Of a stretch of DNA of 15,505 nt, positions 1 through 6,825 are shown piece by piece. Both the position numbers and the translations under genes were made by a program. This DNA is from Sulfurovum sp. GTDB lineage: Bacteria; Campylobacterota; Campylobacteria; Campylobacterales; Sulfurovaceae. Numbering within the stretch: the first letter of the stretch is position 1; the number at the start of each line of letters is the position of its first letter. Below the pieces are notes generated by a model. It ran no database searches and had not been told where the DNA came from. It worked only from the letters and a program-made list of their open reading frames with translations. The DNA lies in NCBI GenBank assembly GCA_020726085.1, contig DYTG01000034.1, forward strand, positions 1 through 15,505, read 5' to 3'.

Positions 1-3
1 ATT

Positions 4-28
4 CAAAAAACATGCCCTATTTATGGGC
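4..28. terminator. Weak hairpin near left edge, possible terminator
   Basis: A 4-bp GC stem (GCCC at 14-17 pairing with GGGC at 25-28) encloses a 7-nt loop. Read on the minus strand it is followed by a T-run (complement of the A-run at 5-10), so it could stop leftward transcription. Read on the plus strand its tail is poor. The stem is short and the neighbouring gene lies outside the window, so this is only a candidate. Confidence 0.2.
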
Positions 29-105
29 TATTCATAGTTTTGCGAAGTTTTCAGTGCAATATAGCAAGTGATGCTTAAAGTTGGGAAGCTTTTGATGTAA
101 GGGAG

Positions 106-111
106 TATAAT
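106..111 (+). promoter_or_regulatory. Possible upstream -10 box of the ribosomal operon
   Basis: A perfect TATAAT hexamer sits in AT-rich DNA about 150 nt before rpsJ. No -35 hexamer with good spacing is visible, as is usual for sigma-70 promoters of Campylobacterota. It could be a second, longer-leader promoter of the operon. A transcript starting here would carry the 6-bp hairpin at 135-151. The hexamer can also occur by chance in DNA this AT-rich. Confidence 0.3.
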
Positions 112-134
112 TTTTAAGTTTATTGGCTCTATTA

Positions 135-151
135 TTCCTTATAAAAAGGAA
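135..151. repeat. Small inverted repeat in the rpsJ upstream region
   Basis: TTCCTT (135-140) and AAGGAA (146-151) form a perfect 6-bp stem with a 5-nt loop. The following bases are A/T mixed rather than a T-run, so a terminator for an upstream gene is possible but not convincing. It lies between the two TATAAT boxes and could equally be meaningless. Confidence 0.3.
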
Positions 152-172
152 AATAAATTTTAAAACTTATGC

Positions 173-208
173 TTTTTTGGTGTACATTGCTTTTTATTTG
201 GTTATAAT
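173..208 (+). promoter_or_regulatory. Main promoter of the S10-spc operon
   Basis: A perfect TATAAT -10 box is at 203-208, placing the start of transcription near 215 and giving a leader of about 49 nt before rpsJ. Upstream there is no good -35 box. T-tracts at 173-178, 190-195 and 197-199 instead resemble the T-rich pattern reported for housekeeping promoters of Campylobacter and Helicobacter. This is the best placed promoter for the whole unit from rpsJ to infA. Confidence 0.65.
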
Positions 209-224
209 TATGCTCCAAAAATAT

Positions 225-239
225 GTCAGTTACGCTGAC
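225..239 (+). promoter_or_regulatory. Short leader hairpin before rpsJ
   Basis: GTCAG (225-229) and CTGAC (235-239) form a 5-bp stem around the loop TTACG, inside the predicted leader and ending about 13 nt before the AAGG ribosome binding site at 253-256. In E. coli protein L4 binds a much longer S10 leader to repress the operon. This leader is too short for that structure. A regulatory role for this hairpin is inference only. Confidence 0.3.
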
Positions 240-263
240 GAGTTCTTTATTTAAGGTCAAAAA

Positions 264-575
264 ATGGAAAAGATTAGATTGAAGCTTAAAGCTTATGATC
301 ATCGTGTACTAGATAGATCGGTTGCATCAATTGTTGATGCTGTTAAGCGTACAGGTGCTGAGATTAGAGGGCCAATTCCAATGCCCACTAAGATAAAAAA
401 ATATACAGTACTTAGATCGCCTCACGTAAACAAAGATTCACGTGAGCAGTTTGAAATTCGTATTCATGGAAGAATGATTGATATTGTATCGGCTACTTCG
501 GATACAATCGATTCTCTAATGAAGCTAGATTTGGCTCCAGAGATCGAAGTAGAAATCAGATCAATGGATAAGTAA
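264..575 (+). CDS. rpsJ: 30S ribosomal protein S10 (uS10)
   Basis: First gene of the operon, encoding a protein of the head of the small ribosomal subunit. In other bacteria S10 also pairs with NusB in antitermination complexes. At 103 residues it matches the family length (about 100-105). The conserved stretch GPIPMPTKI (residues 36-44) and the block SPHVNKDSREQFEIR (52-66) identify it clearly. The ATG at 264 has an AAGG ribosome binding site seven bases upstream (253-256), and no earlier in-frame start is sensible. The stop codon at 573-575 overlaps the ribosome binding site of rplC. Identification is certain from sequence. Confidence 0.98.
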   Translation: MEKIRLKLKAYDHRVLDRSVASIVDAVKRTGAEIRGPIPMPTKIKKYTVLRSPHVNKDSREQFEIRIHGRMIDIVSATSDTIDSLMKLDLAPEIEVEIRSMDK

Positions 576-585
576 GGAGTAAATG

Positions 586-1167
586 ATGGAATTTTTAGTA
601 GAAAAAATTGGCATGAGTAGAACGGTTCAAGCACCAAGTGTTCCTGTTACGCTTCTTAAAGTTCATGATGTTAAGGTCTGCGAAGTAAGAGAAGATGGCA
701 AAGCATTGGTAGCTTATAACGGCAGCAAAAAGCTCAATAAAGCAATCGAAGGTCAGCAATCAAAGTATGGCGTGGCCAAAGAGTTTAATAAATTTATGAC
801 CATAGAGGTCGCCAACGGCACAGAGGCGGGGGATTTAAATACAGCCGCTTTGAGTGAAGCAACATTGGTGAAGTCATCGTTTGATTCAAAAGGTCGAGGT
901 TTTACGGGTGCTATGAAACGACACAATTTCAGCGGTGGTCCTGAATCACACGGACACCGATTTGGACGAAGAGTCGGTTCAATTGGTAACTGCGAATGGC
1001 CAGGTCGTGTCCAAAAAGGTAGAAAAATGCCAGGACAATATGGTAATGTAAAAAATACAGTTAAAAACGATGTGGTATCGTTTGATAGCGAAAATGGAAT
1101 TTTGGTACTCAAAGGATCGGTTTCTGGTCCAAACGGCGCTATGGGAATTGTAAGGATTGTTAAATGA
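586..1167 (+). CDS. rplC: 50S ribosomal protein L3 (uL3)
   Basis: Early-assembling large-subunit protein that binds 23S rRNA near the peptidyl transferase centre. The L3 signature is intact at residues 121-150 (SHG, HRFGRRVGSIG, PGRVQKGRKMPG), followed by Q151 in MPGQYG. This Gln corresponds to the residue methylated by PrmB in E. coli L3. Two ATG codons stand in tandem, at 583 and 586. The AAGGAG site at 574-579 is only three bases from the first but six from the second, and Campylobacterota L3 proteins typically begin MEF, so I choose 586 (193 residues). The last four bases (ATGA, 1164-1167) contain the start of rplD, which implies translational coupling. Confidence 0.96.
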   Translation: MEFLVEKIGMSRTVQAPSVPVTLLKVHDVKVCEVREDGKALVAYNGSKKLNKAIEGQQSKYGVAKEFNKFMTIEVANGTEAGDLNTAALSEATLVKSSFDSKGRGFTGAMKRHNFSGGPESHGHRFGRRVGSIGNCEWPGRVQKGRKMPGQYGNVKNTVKNDVVSFDSENGILVLKGSVSGPNGAMGIVRIVK

Positions 1168-1757
1168 GTAGTACAGTATTAGTAAAAGTAGATGAACTTC
1201 CTTCAAGTTTTTTGGAAATTAATCCGCACAACCTCTATCTCTATTGTAAGTCGTACACAGCGTCGATTAGAGCCAACTCAGCTCAAGCCAAAAACCGATC
1301 AATGGTAAGCGGTGGTGGTAAAAAACCATGGGCTCAAAAAGGTGGCGGTCGAGCTAGAGCGGGTTCAATTACCTCTCCTGTATTTGTAGGCGGGGGTGTT
1401 GCTTTTGGTCCCCAAAACAATAGAAACTACAATCTCAAAGTCAATAAAAAGCAAAAGAGATTGGCTTTGCAACTAGCTCTTGCTCAAAAAGCACAAAATG
1501 AGGCACTTTTTGTTGTTGATACTCTAAGCATCGAATCGGGCAAGACCAAAGACGCTTTGGCGTTTATTAATAAGCTTGGACAAAGAGATGTATTGATTGT
1601 AAAAGAGATGATTGATGATAAAACCTATTTGGCATTTAGAAATTTACAAAATAGTTATCTTATTGAATCAAACGAGTTAAACGCTTATTTGGCTGCTGCT
1701 TATCACTCTATCGTGATTGAAAAAGCAGTATTGGAAAAAATAACAAAAGAGAGTTAA
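1164..1757 (+). CDS. rplD: 50S ribosomal protein L4 (uL4)
   Basis: Large-subunit protein whose extended loop lines the peptide exit tunnel; in E. coli it also represses its own operon. The loop signature is visible at residues 46-84 (RSMVSGGGKKPW, AQKGGGRARAG, VGGGVAFGP). It has 197 residues, close to the usual 200-205. The ATG overlaps the rplC stop in an ATGA arrangement, so translation is probably coupled by reinitiation. Whether L4 autoregulation exists here is unknown; the short leader before rpsJ does not resemble the E. coli target. Confidence 0.97.
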   Translation: MSSTVLVKVDELPSSFLEINPHNLYLYCKSYTASIRANSAQAKNRSMVSGGGKKPWAQKGGGRARAGSITSPVFVGGGVAFGPQNNRNYNLKVNKKQKRLALQLALAQKAQNEALFVVDTLSIESGKTKDALAFINKLGQRDVLIVKEMIDDKTYLAFRNLQNSYLIESNELNAYLAAAYHSIVIEKAVLEKITKES

Positions 1758-1760
1758 GAG

Positions 1761-2042
1761 ATGGCAGATATTACAGATATTAAAGCAATTATGTACACAG
1801 AAAAGAGTATTGAACTCCAAGAAGAGGGTATTATCGTCGTTCAAACAACTCCAAGAATGACTAAAAACGGTCTTAAAGAGGTATTTAAAGAGTTCTTTGG
1901 AATCAATCCTCTTCGCATTAACTCACTCAACGTGAGCGGCAAAAAAAAGATGTTTAGAGGAAGAGCGGGTAAGCGACCCGATAGCAAGAAGTTCTATGTG
2001 AAACTTCCTGAAGATGCTAAAATTGAAAGCTTAGCGGTATAA
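1761..2042 (+). CDS. rplW: 50S ribosomal protein L23 (uL23)
   Basis: Protein at the rim of the peptide exit tunnel, where trigger factor, SRP and the Sec translocon dock in bacteria. It has 93 residues, normal for the family. The C-terminal part holds the conserved basic stretch KKKMFRGRAGKRPDSKKFYV (residues 61-80) typical of L23. It starts three bases after the rplD stop with an AAGAG ribosome binding site overlapping the end of rplD. Similarity to other L23 proteins is weaker at the N-terminus, but position between rplD and rplB settles the identity. Confidence 0.95.
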   Translation: MADITDIKAIMYTEKSIELQEEGIIVVQTTPRMTKNGLKEVFKEFFGINPLRINSLNVSGKKKMFRGRAGKRPDSKKFYVKLPEDAKIESLAV

Positions 2043-2052
2043 GGAGAAGACA

Positions 2053-2880
2053 ATGGCAATTAAAACATTTAAACCAATTACTCCTGCTCGTCGTTTTATG
2101 ACTACCATGGATACGAGCGATATTACGGCCAAAGCAAGTGTTCGCTCACTTTTGGTAAACATTCCTAGAAAAGCAGGACGCAACAACAACGGTAGAATTA
2201 CAAGCCGTCACAAAGAGGCGGGAGCTAAAAAACTCTACCGAATTATTGATTTTAAACGCAACAAATTTGGAATAGAGGGAAGAGTCGCAACGGTTGAGTA
2301 TGACCCCTATCGAAACTGCCGTATCTGTTTGATTAACTATACTGATGGTGAAAAACGTTACATTCTTCAACCCAAAGGTTTGGCAGTAGGTGATATGATT
2401 AGCTCAGCTCATGAGGGTCTTGATATCAAAACAGGTAATGCTATGAAACTCAAAGCTATTCCTGTAGGTACATTGGTACACAACATCGAAATGTCTCCAG
2501 GACATGGCGGTCAAATGGCACGATCGGCTGGTGGTTACGCTCAAATCATGGGTAGAGATGGCAAATATGTCTCTCTTAGACTTCCTTCTGGTGAGATGCG
2601 TTACATTTTAGGTGAGTGTATGGCTACTATTGGAACGGTTGGTAATGAAGATTTTGCTAACATGGTAATAGGTAAAGCAGGGCGTACACGACACTTGGGA
2701 ATTAGACCTCAAACACGAGGTTCGGCAATGAACCCCGTCGATCACCCACACGGTGGTGGTGAAGGTAAGACAAACTCTGGACGACATCCTGTAAGCCCAT
2801 GGGGTATGCCAACGAAGGGTTACAAGACTAGAAAGAAAAAAGCTAGTGATAAACTCATTATCTCTAAGAGAAAGAAATAA
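2053..2880 (+). CDS. rplB: 50S ribosomal protein L2 (uL2)
   Basis: One of the most conserved large-subunit proteins, needed for subunit association and peptidyl transferase assembly. At 275 residues it is full length. It shows the N-terminal RNA-binding segment (GRNNNGRITSRHKEAGAKK, 42-60), the central GHGGQMARSAGGYAQ (150-164), and the C-terminal loop NPVDHPHGGGEGKTNSGRHP (227-246) with the histidines that approach the active centre. The C-terminal tail is rich in Lys and Arg, as expected for an rRNA-binding extension. AAGGAG (2041-2046) gives a strong ribosome binding site. Confidence 0.98.
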   Translation: MAIKTFKPITPARRFMTTMDTSDITAKASVRSLLVNIPRKAGRNNNGRITSRHKEAGAKKLYRIIDFKRNKFGIEGRVATVEYDPYRNCRICLINYTDGEKRYILQPKGLAVGDMISSAHEGLDIKTGNAMKLKAIPVGTLVHNIEMSPGHGGQMARSAGGYAQIMGRDGKYVSLRLPSGEMRYILGECMATIGTVGNEDFANMVIGKAGRTRHLGIRPQTRGSAMNPVDHPHGGGEGKTNSGRHPVSPWGMPTKGYKTRKKKASDKLIISKRKK

Positions 2881-2894
2881 GGTAAGGGAATAAG

Positions 2895-3173
2895 ATGGCA
2901 AGATCAACAAAAAAAGGTCCATTTATAGATGACCACCTAAAGAAAAAAGTATTAGCAGCAAAAGAGAGTGGTGATAAAAAACCTATCAAAACATGGTCAA
3001 GACGCTCAGTTATTTTCCCTGAATTTATTGGTTTGACCATTAATGTACACAACGGTAGAAGTTTTGTGCCTGTCTTTGTAACCGAAAACCATGTAGGCTA
3101 CAAATTGGGTGAGTTTGCACCCACACGAACATTTAAGGGTCACAAAGGCTCTGTACAGAAGAAAGTAGGATAA
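2895..3173 (+). CDS. rpsS: 30S ribosomal protein S19 (uS19)
   Basis: Small-subunit head protein that sits beside S13 and contacts the A-site tRNA region. It has 92 residues, typical of the family. The S19 start ARSTKKGPFID (residues 2-12) and the signature VGYKLGEFAPTRTFKGH (68-84) are both intact. It follows rplB after 14 bases, with the purine-rich AAGG-type binding sites in the spacer, and precedes rplV by three bases. Confidence 0.98.
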   Translation: MARSTKKGPFIDDHLKKKVLAAKESGDKKPIKTWSRRSVIFPEFIGLTINVHNGRSFVPVFVTENHVGYKLGEFAPTRTFKGHKGSVQKKVG

Positions 3174-3176
3174 TCC

Positions 3177-3512
3177 ATGAGTAGAGCATTATTAAAATTT
3201 TCACGAGTATCTCCTACTAAAGCAAGACTCATTGCAAAGCAAGTTCAAGGGATGAATGCCGAACTTGCAATGGCTTCATTGGAATTTACGCCAAACAAAG
3301 CGGCTAAAATCATCTCAAAAGTGATTGCTTCAGCGGTTGCAAATGGCGACTATGAGCCTCAAGAGGTAACAATTACATCATGCAGAGTTGATAAAGCAGC
3401 GGTAATGAAGAGATGGAGACCTAGAGCAAGAGGTACAGCCACGAGAGTGATTAAGCCAACATCTCACATTTTGGTCGAAGTAAATGAAGTAAACAGTGGG
3501 AAGGAAGCGTAA
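3177..3512 (+). CDS. rplV: 50S ribosomal protein L22 (uL22)
   Basis: Protein that binds domains of 23S rRNA and sends a long beta-hairpin into the peptide exit tunnel at the constriction near L4; macrolide resistance changes map to this hairpin in other bacteria. It has 111 residues. The N-terminal helix shows SPTKARLIAKQVQGM (residues 12-26) and the hairpin tip is in KRWRPRARGTATRVIKPTSH (78-97), all wild-type in appearance. Only three bases separate it from rpsS and two from rpsC. Confidence 0.97.
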   Translation: MSRALLKFSRVSPTKARLIAKQVQGMNAELAMASLEFTPNKAAKIISKVIASAVANGDYEPQEVTITSCRVDKAAVMKRWRPRARGTATRVIKPTSHILVEVNEVNSGKEA

Positions 3513-3514
3513 CC

Positions 3515-4207
3515 ATGGGTCAAAAAGTAAATCCAATAGGTCTTAGATTGGGGATTAACAGAAACTGGGAGTCACGATGGTTTCCAGCCAAAAGCAGAGC
3601 GGTTGATTTTATCGCTGAAGATTACAAAATCAGAAAGTTTTTGAAAAAAGAGCTTTTTTATGCGGGTGTTAGCAATATCATCATTGAGCGAACAGCCAAA
3701 AAATTGAGAGTCAATATTATAACTGCACGTCCAGGTATTATTATTGGTAAAAAAGGTACGGATATTGAGAAGCTCAAAACTACTTTGACCAATATGTTGC
3801 AAAAAGATGTATCGCTCAATATCAAAGAGGAGAAAAAGCCTCAAATTTCAGCCCAATTGGCAGCAGAAAACGTTGCAACGCAATTGGAGCGAAGAATTGC
3901 CTTTAGACGTGCGATGAAAAAAGTCATTCAAGGTGCACTCAAAGGCGGAGCAAAAGGTATCAAAATATCAGTAGCTGGGCGATTGGGTGGTGCGGAAATG
4001 GCACGAACCGAGTGGTATCTGGAAGGTCGTGTACCGCTTCATACGCTTAGAGCCAAAATTGACTACGGTTTTGCAGAAGCCCATACAACCTACGGAATTA
4101 TCGGTATTAAAGTATGGATTTTTAAAGGTGAGGTGCTTCAAAAGGGTATTCAAGCAGAACCCAAAGAGGAAAAAGCTCCTAAAAGAACACGAAGAAGAGG
4201 TGAATAG
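3515..4207 (+). CDS. rpsC: 30S ribosomal protein S3 (uS3)
   Basis: Small-subunit head protein at the mRNA entry tunnel, with helicase-related function alongside S4 and S5. The 230-residue product begins MGQKVNPIGLRLGI, the canonical S3 start. It has a type II KH domain at roughly residues 38-107 with the GKKG loop at 78-81 (within ARPGIIIGKKG). The S3 C-terminal domain, with AGRLGGAEMARTEWYLEGRV, follows. The tail after residue about 210 is a charged Lys/Arg/Glu stretch of the kind that varies among species. The ATG lies two bases after the rplV stop, with GGAAG at 3501-3505 as ribosome binding site. Confidence 0.98.
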   Translation: MGQKVNPIGLRLGINRNWESRWFPAKSRAVDFIAEDYKIRKFLKKELFYAGVSNIIIERTAKKLRVNIITARPGIIIGKKGTDIEKLKTTLTNMLQKDVSLNIKEEKKPQISAQLAAENVATQLERRIAFRRAMKKVIQGALKGGAKGIKISVAGRLGGAEMARTEWYLEGRVPLHTLRAKIDYGFAEAHTTYGIIGIKVWIFKGEVLQKGIQAEPKEEKAPKRTRRRGE

Positions 4208-4209
4208 TT

Positions 4210-4635
4210 ATGTTAATGCCTAAACGAACCAAATGGAGAAAGCAACAAAAGGGTCGTAACCGAGGAAAATCTTTTACAGGTAATAAGATTGAATTTGGTG
4301 ACATTGCGATTAAAGCAACCACTGCGGGAAGAATTGATTCACGTCAAATTGAAGCGGCACGGATTACCATGACACGTAAAATCAACCGTCAAGGTAAGAG
4401 TTGGATTCGAGTATTTCCCGATAAACCAATTACTCAAAGACCTCTTGAGGTACGGATGGGTAAAGGTAAGGGTCCTGTTGAGAAGTGGGTTATGAATATT
4501 AAACCAGGTCGTATCATTTTTGAAATGGCGGGTGTCGAAGAGTCATTAGCACGAGAGGCTCTCACTCTGGCTTGTCATAAGTTGCCTTTTAAGACAAAGA
4601 TTATCACAGCAAAGGATAGCAATGAACTATACTGA
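4210..4635 (+). CDS. rplP: 50S ribosomal protein L16 (uL16)
   Basis: Large-subunit protein near the A-site and peptidyl transferase centre, added late in assembly. It has 141 residues with the L16 start PKRTKWRKQQKGRNRG (residues 4-19) and the conserved VRMGKGKGPVEKW (81-93). R82 lies where E. coli L16 Arg81 is hydroxylated. Two starts are possible: ATG 4210 (MLMPKRT) and ATG 4216 (MPKRT). The AGAGG at 4196-4200 is nine bases from the first and fifteen from the second, so 4210 is preferred. The last 14 bases overlap rpmC in another frame. Confidence 0.97.
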   Translation: MLMPKRTKWRKQQKGRNRGKSFTGNKIEFGDIAIKATTAGRIDSRQIEAARITMTRKINRQGKSWIRVFPDKPITQRPLEVRMGKGKGPVEKWVMNIKPGRIIFEMAGVEESLAREALTLACHKLPFKTKIITAKDSNELY

Positions 4636-4810
4636 TATTCAATCTAAAAATGAAAAAGAGTTGCTTGAAATGCTTAAAAGTAAAAAAATTGAAGTTTTTA
4701 CACTTAAAGCAAAACAAAGAACCATGCAACTTACCAATACAAGTGAACTGAGAGTTGCTAAAAAAGATATAGCAAAAATCAATACAGCACTTAGTGCTTT
4801 AAGAAAATAA
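4622..4810 (+). CDS. rpmC: 50S ribosomal protein L29 (uL29)
   Basis: Small two-helix protein next to L23 at the exit of the peptide tunnel. It has 62 residues, in the family range of 60-70. The conserved pattern is visible: a first helix with NEKELLEMLKSKKIEVFTLK and a second with NTSELRVAKKDIAKINT, as in other L29 proteins. The start lies inside the end of rplP (14-nt overlap), the largest overlap in the operon. Ribosomes finishing rplP may therefore reinitiate here. Confidence 0.95.
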   Translation: MNYTDIQSKNEKELLEMLKSKKIEVFTLKAKQRTMQLTNTSELRVAKKDIAKINTALSALRK

Positions 4811-4820
4811 GGGTAGCAAG

Positions 4821-5069
4821 ATGCCAAAACGAGAGATACAAGGTACCGTCATTAAAAAAGCTGGAGACAAAACCGCTACGGTTTTAGTAGAGCGTAAAGT
4901 TCTCCACCCACGGTACCATAAAACTGTAAAAAGATTTAAGAAATATTTGGTACACGATGAAGAGAACAATACCAATGTGGGCGATGAGATTAGTGCAATT
5001 GAGTGCCGTCCACTATCCAAACGAAAGGCTTTTACGCTTCTTAACATCGTTAAAAGAGGTGAAGAGTAA
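4821..5069 (+). CDS. rpsQ: 30S ribosomal protein S17 (uS17)
   Basis: Primary 16S rRNA-binding protein with an OB fold. It has 82 residues, normal for bacterial S17. Diagnostic stretches are GTVIKKAGDKTATVLVERKV (residues 8-27), HPRYHKTVKRFKKYLVHDE (29-47) and VGDEISAIECRPLSKRKAF (53-71). The start follows a GGG-containing ribosome binding site ten bases after rpmC. Its TAA overlaps the rplN ATG by one base (TAATG), which suggests coupled translation. Confidence 0.97.
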   Translation: MPKREIQGTVIKKAGDKTATVLVERKVLHPRYHKTVKRFKKYLVHDEENNTNVGDEISAIECRPLSKRKAFTLLNIVKRGEE

Positions 5070-5437
5070 TGATTCAAGCTTTCACAAGATTAAACGTAGC
5101 GGATAACTCAGGTGCTAAAGAGATTATGTGTATCAAAGTACTTGGCGGATCCAAAAGACGATACGCCACTGTCGGTGATGTCATTATAGCGTCGGTGAAA
5201 AAAGCACTTCCAACAGGAAAAGTTAAAAAAGGTAAAGTAGTCAAAGCCGTTGTTGTACGAACCAAAAAAGAGATTCAACGAGAAAATGGATCACTGATTC
5301 GATTTGATGATAACGCAGCTGTAATTATTGATGATAAAAGAAACCCAATTGGTACACGTATTTTTGGTCCTGTTTCGAGAGAGACACGATACGCAGGATT
5401 TATGAAGATTGTATCATTGGCCCCAGAGGTGTGGTAA
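5069..5437 (+). CDS. rplN: 50S ribosomal protein L14 (uL14)
   Basis: Large-subunit protein forming part of the intersubunit bridge with 16S rRNA helix 14; it is also the docking site of the silencing factor RsfS in other bacteria. It has 122 residues, the standard length. The start MIQAFTRLNVADNSGAKEIM and the later GTRIFGPVSRETR are canonical. It overlaps rpsQ by one base and rplX by one base. The last residue is Trp (LAPEVW), where many homologues end in Leu. The change is a single terminal residue and has no clear meaning. Confidence 0.98.
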   Translation: MIQAFTRLNVADNSGAKEIMCIKVLGGSKRRYATVGDVIIASVKKALPTGKVKKGKVVKAVVVRTKKEIQRENGSLIRFDDNAAVIIDDKRNPIGTRIFGPVSRETRYAGFMKIVSLAPEVW

Positions 5438-5670
5438 TGGCAAAAAAATTTAAAATCAAAAAGGGCGACGAGGTTCTCGTTATCGCTGGTGATGATAGAG
5501 GCAAAAAAGGTGAAGTACTTAAAGTGCTTCCAAAAAAAGATGCGGTAGTAGTAGCGGGTTGCAAAATGGTTAAAAAAGCAATCAAGCCAACCGAAGAGAA
5601 CAAAGAGGGCGGATTTGCACAAATTGAGATGCCTATCCATATCTCTAATGTTAAAAAAGTAGAGGGGTAA
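5437..5670 (+). CDS. rplX: 50S ribosomal protein L24 (uL24)
   Basis: Assembly-initiating large-subunit protein near the tunnel exit. The KOW motif is visible at about residues 7-33 (KGDEVLVIAGDDRGKKGEVL). I choose ATG 5437 (MAKKFKIKKGDE, 77 residues) over an in-frame GTG at 5431. The AGAGG at 5425-5429 is seven bases from the ATG but only one from the GTG, and L24 proteins begin close to this point. The start overlaps the rplN stop by one base (TAATG). At 77 residues it is on the short side of the family, which often runs to about 100. Confidence 0.95.
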   Translation: MAKKFKIKKGDEVLVIAGDDRGKKGEVLKVLPKKDAVVVAGCKMVKKAIKPTEENKEGGFAQIEMPIHISNVKKVEG

Positions 5671-5673
5671 TCA

Positions 5674-6219
5674 ATGAGTAGAATGCAACAAAAGTACAAA
5701 GAGATTATTCCTGCTCTTCAAGAAGAGTGTGGCATCAAAAATGTTATGCAAACACCCAAGCTAGAGAAGATTGTTATTTCAGTTGGTGCAGGTGAAGAGG
5801 GAAAAGATAACAAACTCATCGCTAATATGGCTGAAACTATCTCTTTGATTGCTGGTCAAAAAGCGATTATTATAAATGCTAAAAAATCGGTTGCGGGATT
5901 TAAGGCTAGAGAGGGTTCGCCAAGCGGTATCAAAGTAACGCTTCGTGGAAAGCAAATGTACAACTTCTTTGATAAGTTGGTCTCTATCGCACTTCCTAGA
6001 GTAAAAGACTTTAGAGGTACACCACGCAAAGGTTTTGATGGACGAGGAAATTACAGCTTTGGACTTGATGAACAACTCATGTTTCCCGAAGTAGTCTATG
6101 ATAATATCCTCAAGACTCACGGTATGAACATTAACATCGTCACAACCACAGAAAATGACAAAGAGGCATTTGTACTACTCGAAAAATTGGGTATGCCTTT
6201 TGCTAAAGGGAAAAAGTAA
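5674..6219 (+). CDS. rplE: 50S ribosomal protein L5 (uL5)
   Basis: Binds 5S rRNA together with L18 and contacts the P-site tRNA elbow and protein S13. It has 181 residues, typical of bacterial L5. Conserved parts include TPKLEKIVISVGAGE (28-42), the segment KSVAGFKAREGSPSGIKVTL (71-90) and RVKDFRGTPRKGFDGRGNYS (110-129). It begins three bases after rplX with GGGG (5664-5667) as part of its ribosome binding site. Its TAA overlaps the rpsN ATG by one base. Confidence 0.98.
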   Translation: MSRMQQKYKEIIPALQEECGIKNVMQTPKLEKIVISVGAGEEGKDNKLIANMAETISLIAGQKAIIINAKKSVAGFKAREGSPSGIKVTLRGKQMYNFFDKLVSIALPRVKDFRGTPRKGFDGRGNYSFGLDEQLMFPEVVYDNILKTHGMNINIVTTTENDKEAFVLLEKLGMPFAKGKK

Positions 6220-6404
6220 TGGCAAAAAAATCGATGATCAACAAGCAAAAGCGAACACCTAAGTTTGCTGTAAGAGGTTATACACGATGTACGATTTGTG
6301 GCAGACCCCATTCCGTCTATCAAGACTTTGGAATTTGTCGTGTATGTTTAAGAAAAATGGCAAACGAGGGATTAATCCCTGGTATGCGTAAATCAAGCTG
6401 GTAG
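6219..6404 (+). CDS. rpsN: 30S ribosomal protein S14, zinc-binding type (uS14, C+)
   Basis: Small-subunit head protein that joins late in assembly. At 61 residues this is the short, zinc-binding form. Two CxxC pairs are visible, C24/C27 in RCTICGRP and C40/C43 in ICRVCLRK, expected to bind one zinc ion. The C-terminal GLIPGMRKSSW is the canonical end of the family. The longer, cysteine-free S14 of E. coli (about 101 residues) is clearly different. No zinc-free second copy is present in this window. It overlaps rplE by one base and is followed by a 15-base spacer, the longest in the operon. Confidence 0.98.
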   Translation: MAKKSMINKQKRTPKFAVRGYTRCTICGRPHSVYQDFGICRVCLRKMANEGLIPGMRKSSW

Positions 6405-6419
6405 TTTAAGGAGTAACAG

Positions 6420-6815
6420 ATGATGACAGATATAATTGCAGACTCTCTTACCCGAATAAGAAATGCTGCGCAAAGAAGATTGGATACAACCACGCTTCTT
6501 CACTCAAAAACCGTTGAGGCAATTGTTTCTATTCTTGTAGAAAAGAGTTATTTAGAGAGCTTCAACGTCAATGAAAATGGCAACAAAAAGACGATTGATG
6601 TAACGCTAAGGTACAACGAAAAGGGCTATAGCGTCATCAATGAAGTCAAAAAAATCTCTAAGCCTGGACGAAGAATCTACAAAGGCAAAGAGGATATTCG
6701 ATCGTTTAAAAACGGTTACGGTACGTTGGTGGTATCCACTTCTCATGGCGTGCTTCCAAACGACGAAGCATTCAAGCGCGGCATTGGCGGCGAAGTCATC
6801 TGTAGTATATGGTAA
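6420..6815 (+). CDS. rpsH: 30S ribosomal protein S8 (uS8)
   Basis: Primary 16S rRNA-binding protein of the platform; in E. coli S8 represses the spc operon by binding near the L5 start. It has 131 residues, the usual size. The N-terminal DIIADSLTRIRNA and C-terminal STSHGVLPNDEA plus GGEVICSIW are diagnostic. Two tandem ATGs (6420 and 6423) lie six and nine bases after AAGGAG (6408-6413), so both are usable. I keep 6420. I saw no obvious S8-type mRNA target around the rplX-rplE junction, but I could not fold the RNA. Confidence 0.97.
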   Translation: MMTDIIADSLTRIRNAAQRRLDTTTLLHSKTVEAIVSILVEKSYLESFNVNENGNKKTIDVTLRYNEKGYSVINEVKKISKPGRRIYKGKEDIRSFKNGYGTLVVSTSHGVLPNDEAFKRGIGGEVICSIW

Positions 6816-6825
6816 GGAGGGTTGA

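Noticed and set aside
1..78. Open frame from the left edge ending at TAA 76-78, possible tail of an upstream gene
   Set aside because: The 25 residues have no recognisable family pattern, and the stretch lies in AT-rich DNA with a hairpin inside it. It is too short to support.
3987..4223. 78-codon plus-strand frame overlapping the end of rpsC
   Set aside because: It lies in another frame of the conserved S3 C-terminal domain and has no family pattern. rpsC and rplP fully explain the region.
5275..5699. Two overlapping minus-strand frames across rplN, rplX and the rplE start
   Set aside because: They are antisense to three conserved genes, with Ser/Phe-rich shadow composition and no upstream signals.
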